Below are positions 1-9,000 of a stretch of DNA of 38,186 bases, in pieces. Location of the stretch: IMG/VR virus record IMGVR_UViG_3300034198_002642, positions 1-38,186 of that record. The stretch is one strand, 5' to 3'. Both the position numbers and the translations under genes were made by a program. The stretch is from a virus. The notes beneath the pieces were generated by a model that was given only the letters and a program-made list of their open reading frames with translations, did no database searches and was not told the origin of the DNA. The first letter of the stretch is position 1. Every line of letters begins with the position of its first letter.

Positions 1-3000
1 CCAGTAGGATTAGATCCAGTGATAGTGGCTACAGTGATAGTGCAATCATTAGCAGGACTAGTTCCCCCTAGATCAGTACCTGATACAACAAAACTATCTC
101 CCACTGCATATCCTACACCTGGTGTAGTAACAGTAGCACCATACGTACCTGAGTATATCAAGTTATACACAGTGAAATGAGCACCTAATCCTAACACGGT
201 GGTTGCAGAATAATCCGGATCTTCGTGTGGGATACCATACGCCAAAGAATCACCAGTACTGGCATCGTTACCTAGACTGTTGAATAGGCTAGGCCAGAAA
301 AGACCTGATTCCCACTGCTCTACTTGTGTGTTATAACTAGTTCTATCTAGCTTTATAGTGGATACAAAATCACGTACTACAGATTGATGTGCGTTAGAGA
401 TAGCCCTAGGTCTCACACCCAATGTGTACACATTAGTTGGATCAGACAGACTATTTTTAAATATCAGTCTATGATCTCCGGATATACTATTCCTGTGTTC
501 GGTATGCAATGATATCACGGATTCAGTTGCAGATTCATTGATCAGAGAGATATAATAATATCCTTCAGGGATCGCACCGGGCTTCACTGAACTTATGTAG
601 ACTACAGAATGATTCTCTAGTCCTATTATAGGTAATACTAATAAGTCTGCAACGAAACTCATCTCGGTTTCTGTGAAATTCACTTCTACACTGGATGTGA
701 ATCTGATCTCAGGAGTTACTACATATCCTGCACCTTCATCTAGAATCTCTACACCGATGACCCTGTCGCCTGACATGATAGCTTGTAATCTAGCTTCTGT
801 TTTAGGAGCAGGATACTTGGTAGTATCTAGATATGCTGTCACTACCGGAGGATCGATGTAACCATAACCGGAATCTAGTACAGTCACGCCCGTGAGGTCG
901 ATGTAGACATTGACGTTTGGATTGTGTTCTGTGATGACAGTATTATCTAGACCTCTGCTCAACCCCGATAATTTACCTGTATCTCTATCTATCGTGTTGT
1001 AACCGATCAATTCTCCATCGATCTTTATCACTGCCTCTACCGGCATTCCCCTAGCATTCACAACATATATCTCTTGTGCGGTAGCGGTGATGTATCTGCG
1101 GGTAGTAGTTATCACATAATCTGGTTTAGCAGTTAGGGTCAATCCATGATTCTCGAACCAAGGACTATATTCTCCGGTCCATATAGCATCATCTATGTCC
1201 TTTTGTTCATATCTGCTAGGTACACCGTATGTCAACTCAGGTGTCACATATTTGTTGACCTCAGAATCATATCTAGCTGGTAGATCGAAGTCAGTTATAT
1301 CCGCATCGAATGTATCGGTTCCGGTATAATTGAAATAGAAATCTTTCAATACTACATGATATGGTTTCACTTCGTTAGCATAACCACTCAATAGATTCAG
1401 ATTATCACTCTGGTATTTCTGGTAGGGCAACAAATCTCTGATATTATAGCTTATATCTGCTAGACTAGTCTTGTTTAGCCACGGCAGATGATTATTCGAT
1501 GCGATGTTCTCACTCTGGATGTACTCGAACAATAGTATCAAACTCTTGTTTCTATGTTCATACAATGGACCCACATAAATCTGTTCGTTCAATGCACGTA
1601 TTACATATCTCGTTTCTATTGTAGGATATGCATCGAATGCACCTGTATCAAAGAAATTGTCTCCGTAACCAATCTTGTTTGCTTGGTAATCCCATAGGGT
1701 GCTTAAGAATTGTATGGTACCATCCTCTAGACCAATCCTAGTCCACGAAGAATCTTTGTATGTGTATACTTCTCTCTTATTCTCACTATTGTAAAGAACA
1801 CCCACGATCATGTTTTCTATGGCCTCTATTTTTGCCAGATCGTAATAATATTCTACTTCGAACGCCGTCTTAGTAGTATCAGAATATCCTTCTGCCCACC
1901 AATATATAGTCTCCCAGTAATTCCTAGTGTCGTAATTATCCCCGTTAGCACTCAGGAAAGTAAGATTATCGATCTCGCTCACCGGATATTGTTTCAGTAT
2001 CGTGTTGGCATAACCTAGATAATTCTTCAATGCCCCGAATCTATCGAGGAATAATGATTGATTAGGTCTGATTCCTATGCCAGTCTGCAATAACTTAGGC
2101 AGCATAGGATTAGGTAATATCGCACCCAATTCATCTACTCCGGCTAAGCTGCTCAACATCTTGTTATACAGACCACTAGGTTCTGTAGATGTAGCACTAG
2201 GTAATCCCTGCAAGAAATCATCAGGATAATCTGTCCTGATCAATTGGAACTCGATATGATTAGGAACATCGATATCGTTAGTGCTATAGCCTACATGCAA
2301 GTTAGTCTCTTTGCTGTAGATATAATCACGTGAGTTATACAATGCATACACATTAGGTAATAATGGAGAGAAGTATGCGATTCCAGAATTCTGTGGATCA
2401 TTGATATACTGTTCTATGACAGCATCAGTCAATGTCTTGCCTATGTTGCTGAACAAGATATTGCTATTTCTCACCCAATAGTAATATTTAGGTACTAGAT
2501 TACCGCTGGCATCAGTCTCGAAACTAGCACTGTATCTAGCGAAATCGTAAGGTGTCCCGTTACCTATGTACAATGCAGGGATGACATTGCTCTCTATCCA
2601 AGTATATACTGTGACAGTACTTCCCGGAAAAACATTACCCCAGTATTTGATGTTATATTGGATATCTTCTTGGTGATAATTGATGAACTTCGTCGTAGTC
2701 ACATCGAACCAGATCTTACCGACCTGTTCTTTGCCCCATACTAGATTACCTTTGAATTCAGATGGATTGTTATAACCTGCAGGATCCGCGCCTGAGATGA
2801 AATCGATATTCTCTCTGACAGGACCTAATAATTTACCTTGCAATGGATCGAAATAATCTAATGAACTGATAGTCACATCAGATATATTGTTGTAAAGTTG
2901 TATGCGCTGTATCTTAGAGATATCTACTACATCAGAAGATTTCCTGAATACGCTCCAGTCTGGTTTACCGAGATTATTCTTGTAAAATACTACCCTACCG

Positions 3001-6000
3001 CCCTCGTCATCTGGCTTGAATCTAGGCACACCGATCAATAGTTTATTATCACGGAACGCTAGTTTCTCACCATAGTATGGTTGCTTGCCGTAATCACTTA
3101 TCGTGTCATTGCATGACTGTGCATAGATATAGTTGCCGAAAGTAGATAACGTCTCGCCATATGATTCTATGTAATCATACATATACACGCTACCTGCATC
3201 TGTGAATTCATCTTCCCAGGTAGTGAAGTTGTTGTCGAACACAGTATCGTTGTGTGTATCATCATCTTCGATCCTGTCGAAGAAAGTTCCTAGATAGCGA
3301 TTAGCTACTGGTGCGCTGACAACGAAGGAATTATTCTCGTTGAACTTGACTGTATATCCAAACTGCGTCCTGCCCTCTGAGTGTGGGTCTAATATGACTT
3401 GTGTCTTTAGATAATCAGCGATGCCCAACTCTGCCAAGATAGTGCCATTCAATACAGTTAGATTCAACTTGTTATTGACTGGATTCAGATCCATATCACG
3501 CAAGCGTATCACTAGCCTGTTATCTTCTGTAGCATATGCGAACACATTAGTGATGATGTTCTGATTGATCACGTTAGCGACATACAATGCATTACCACCA
3601 TGTGGTATGTTGACTCCGTAACCATTGATCAATATATATGTACCTGATAGTAGGTTACATTGTATTATACCTGTAATCCTACCAAAGCGTTTACCTTCGT
3701 TGGTATAGCGGAACACTGCACCTTCTTTGCGCTGTGCGTTTAGATTGAAGGGGCTGCCTACGATCAATTCGCTACCTGAACTGTTGCAATCCATAGTGAA
3801 GCCAAACTTCTCACCTGGATCTATATCTTCTAATACATCATAGCTAGCTAGTTCTTGCTTCAATACCATGTTTCCGCTGCTCACAGTGATGATGTCACCA
3901 GACTTTAATGGCATGGACATGATCAACAAGTTAGATACGATCAGATAATAACCAACATCTAATCTTTCTCCGTTCACATATACTGCTGATCCATAAGCAG
4001 GTGACCATGGCATGAAGAATAAGCTGAATGCATATGGTGGAGTATCTGCTTGTAGTTCCCAATTCTCCACTAATCTATCGTACACGAAAGAATAACCAGT
4101 GTCTTGATTTGAATAATTAAAATCTGATTGTGGGGACCCAACAAACAACTTAGTACCATCATAGTTGGTAGCCATGCTATAGCCGAACCTATCAGTACCT
4201 ATAGATAGACCTTCGGATGTGACTGCCCCTAATAATGTATAGCTGACGCTCTGTCTCAATACTTCTGTCCCTTCTGGGAAAGAATATGGAATTTCTTCAT
4301 AGACATAGAATCTAGTATTATCGGTAGATGGATTGTACTGGGCAGTGACGATAGTATATGCCAATTTTGTCAGTATCCCATATCCGGATGGTGCGAAGGT
4401 GACATATTTTCCAGGTGTAGCACCTGCTGTCACATCACCATAGCACACGAATTCTTTAGTGCCAGAGATAGTGGCCTCGCTCAATACTAATCCTACATTG
4501 CTCGGTGTATAATATTGATTGCGTTGGAACTCGACTACTGCTCCTACATCTACATCGTTGAATAAGCTAGCATATAGATAATTACCATCACCGGACAGAG
4601 CCATGGCCTCACCTACGTAATAGCCACCTAGCAATATTATCTGTTCTTCTACAAGTGCTACAACTCTGTCATTCTTGACCATGCGATATACATATAGCAC
4701 GCTGTCACCGAACGAATCTGGCTTAGAGACCACCATGATATCATCGTTATGTACTACGACTTTTCCATAGCCGCTAACTTCTGTTATAGTATTGTATAGA
4801 TATAAGAATCCAGCATTGTCTCGGTAATTGTATAACTTACCTTCGCTAGGGTCAGATACGAAATATCCCAGTTTAGTTATTGCTACTGCGCCACCGAATT
4901 CGGTAGATATAGGCTTCAAGAAATCTTCAGGTTTGTAATTGATAGATTTACGATACACACACCATTCATTGTTTGGATCGCTATCTACCCAGACTTTATT
5001 ATTTACATATTCAGCGTTGGTGACTGGTAGACCGAGTATGTCTTTTGCTACGCTCACACGCTGGTTAACTAAGCTGAAACCTAGACCTGAACCCTTTATA
5101 GTAGTGACCGCGGTAGGTAATGACAGGGATACCACTATTGTGGTCAGATTAGAGACCGTCGTCACGATATAGTAACCATCTACCCTAGTGTCGAAGTTGA
5201 TGATTCCGAAAGGATCATCTTCGCTGAGATTATGATGTCCGTCAAACGTGAATGTCGCCGTGCCGTTCAAGTTATTCAACACAGACACTAGATTGACACC
5301 CAATGGCAATGGAGTATATACTTTCCATTCGCCTACTTTATCAGCTACCCATATATAATCATTCTTGTATAGATCACCTATCAATGCGTCATCGAGTCCG
5401 CTGACATAATATGAAGTCTGACGAACATCATCTAGATTGACATATCCCGCAGTAGGCAACTCACTAGCAGTAGTAGACGGTATCGTAGGTAATATATCTG
5501 TGTTGTTAACAGTGTATGCATAATTCTTTATAGAATGCAATGGTATCTGCTGTTCTATGCCATCGACATCGTTGGCGTGAGTTATTGCGATTGTTGCTGG
5601 GTTACCTAATAGTTTAGATTCATCTAATGTTACTTCTATGAAATTCTTATTGAGGATGCCACCGAACTCGCTTTTCTTTATAGCCCAATTCTCGTGAAGG
5701 GTGTAATTCATCTTGGTCTGTTGCAATGTAGCGCCGATCAATGCATCTAGTGAATGCCTCGTTCCCTTATTGCTCAACAGATTCTTATAGATGTTCACTT
5801 GTGTCGTGTCATCCAGATTAGCTTCAGCTAGATATGTTCGTGGGCGATATCCTATCAATGAGAAACTCAATAAATCTGCGTCTTGTTTTAGATTAGCTAC
5901 ATTGGTGTTATAGTATAATGTAGATTCATATGCCCTAGTGCTTGGGTTAGGCAACAGACCAAGCTGTATATCTTCATATACTGTTTTATGCCATTCTTCA

Positions 6001-9000
6001 GTATTGAACTTGACGTTAGGTACGATTGTGACTTTATTAGCGACCCAGTATTCGTTCTTGTATTTTACGATAGTACCTTTATTGTACTTGACGTTTGACT
6101 TCCATTCTTCTATATTGTCTTGGTTGATGATGAAACCTGCTGCTGTCATAGTACCGTTCCAACTAGCAGTCTTTACTCCCTTGACATATATCCTCTGCTG
6201 GCGCAGACCAGTGATCAGATTAAACATCGTGTCATTGAACACAGTGGAATTATCGAACACTACTAGGTGTTCTATGCTATTGACTTTAGCTTTCAAGAAA
6301 CTGATAGTGTCACCTGAGTTCAATGCTTTAGCAATGAATGTCGTATCTACTCTGGTGATAGCTAAGTCTTTCGGCTGTATAGGAACTAAGTTCTGATTCA
6401 ATATGAAATTATCTTGGAACATAGTCAATGGTTGGATGACACCACTATCATTTTTGATGGTGATCTGATTAGCACATGGATTGACGTTCACTGTGCTTCC
6501 TACTTCCCAACCAGACGACACCCAATATAATATCTCAGCCACCATCTGCTTCCAGTTCAACTCGATAGCACTCTCGACATCATCAAAAGTTACACCTTGT
6601 TGTTCTAGATAGTATCCATATCCGTATACGAAATCAGCTAAGTCTTGTATAGAAGTGAACTCAGTGCCATATGGAACGATGACGGTCTTAGTGAAATGAT
6701 TCTTAGCCAAGAACACTTTATTCGCACTGACTTCTACTACATCATATGCTCCATTCTTCATAGGAACATTGACTATGAAGTATGCTTTCTCTTGTCCGTT
6801 GCCATAGACTTTGTAACCGTTCACAGTTTTCTGTACGATCAGTGAACTATAGATTATGCTCTCATATGGTTCATTCTGGTACAGTATTATGTTGTAACTC
6901 TCATCAGGTATCAACAATGAATTATTCTTGCTGTTAGGTGAACCTTTCTCAGCGAAGAATTTCAATAATGATTTGTCGCTGAAGCCAGCCATCCTATAGG
7001 CTAATCTGACATCGACATTCGATATCAAATCTGAGATTTGCTGGTATCCATCGACTCCATATTGATTCAAATAATCTACGATCCAGTTCAGATAGCTATG
7101 TGTGGATGTAGTATCATCTTTTCCATAGACTTCATTGTTGTAGAATTCTGTCCTGGATCTATCGTTAACAAGATACTGATCGAACTCTGCGTTGTATTTG
7201 TATGTGTCGAGGTTCAATCCCAAAGCGAAGAATCTTGCTGGTTTGGTCAATGCAAAGATATGCATGAGGTCGAAGGGCCATGTGCTGCTCTTGCGATAGC
7301 TATATTCAGCTGGTCCCATATCACCCACGCTCCAGTCATTACGGAACGTATCTACATCATATGAATTCACTATGCTTGTGAAAGGTGATACTAATCTTCC
7401 CGTAGAACCTACTGGTAATACTTTCAATAGATCAGGACGGACCCTCTTCGTATTGATATATGGGGAACCATTATTCCATACACTACCATTGGCTATGTCT
7501 GTCCACAATAATGTGTTATCACTAGTATATGGTGCATCACCGTATCTAGTATCCCACCATGTAGGTTTGTTATATAGTCCCAGCATCTCCCATGGCTTAG
7601 TATCTGGATTAGCAGTATCATATAACCACAGATACACACCACGCCAATTGCCTTGCTTCAACGTGGTCTGATCTAACTTGTTGATGGACTTATTATAGTT
7701 CCAAGTGAATTCATTGGTCTTGAAATATGTCTGTGGAATATACTCGATGCGATTCAATCCTACCCAATTCAAGAACTGTGCAGAGTATATCTGCTCTATC
7801 TCATCATATGAGTAATCAGTCGTCCTGAATTGACCAGGAATTACGTCATCAGCCTCTAATGGTATAGTGGCGTTGACTTTCAAGTTGTTGTATATCCTAG
7901 TCTCAAACTCTAATAGTACCCTATCTCTGAAATCTTCTAAGTATCCATCATTATATGCACCATGCAACTTAGTGTATGAACCATCATGACCTTGGATGAA
8001 ATAAGTAGGTGTCAGATAAGAACTATCTAAGATTACTGACGGGATGAACGAAGGGTAAAGACCTAGTTTAGTAGGTGTGTTTGGTACGAAACTACCATAA
8101 GTCTGTGTATATTCTTTGATAGTGATGACATCATTCACCAATAAGTCTTTCTCTATCTTGACAAATTTATCAGTCTCACTGATATTGTAATCTACGTCTT
8201 TCACTAATTGGATTGTACGCAATATACCATCGACATTTCTAGTCAGATATATCAATAGTCCGGCATAATTAGCATTCTTGAAATCATATACTTTAGATAG
8301 ATTGAAATATGATGATGTCAATCCACTCTTGAAAGTATAACTCTTGGTGATCGCCGCACCCTTCGAAGGGATCATATCACTCCAGAAGAATGGATTAGTA
8401 TCATTTTTGACACTAGTAATCTGATCTAGTGCATCGTCTAGTATATCTGCGTTTTTACTCAATATGTTATAGTCTGTTTTGTTGACAGTATCCATCAATA
8501 CTGTCTTGAATTTAACATATTCAGTAGCGTTATAGCGCAGTGCATTCAAGAAATTGTTATTCGATTCCTTCAAGAATATAGAAGGGGCAATCATCGATGC
8601 GCTGTTCTGTATGATCCTAGTACCATATGGTACTATGTTTCCTAAATCTCGATAATTATTAGGTCCGAATGCAGAGCCTTCTAACGTAGTCACGTTATTG
8701 CAGATACTCTTGAAATGCCCACGAAGATCACCCAAGTTGACAGTCTTTAATTGTTCATTGAATGGGTTGTGATCGAAATTTGATGGTATCTGATAATATG
8801 CAGTCTGTGATACTTTGGCGCTATGGATCAATATCTCTACTGGCGTGTCTAGTGGTGGTAGAGAAGTCAATGATACTTTAGTCGCCCCATTTTCTACGAT
8901 ATATGTATAATCCGTAGTGCGTTGATTATCTACATAGACCACGATAGCGGGCCACTCTATCGATGTGTCTACCGGAATGTCGCAGATTAGATCGTTTCCT

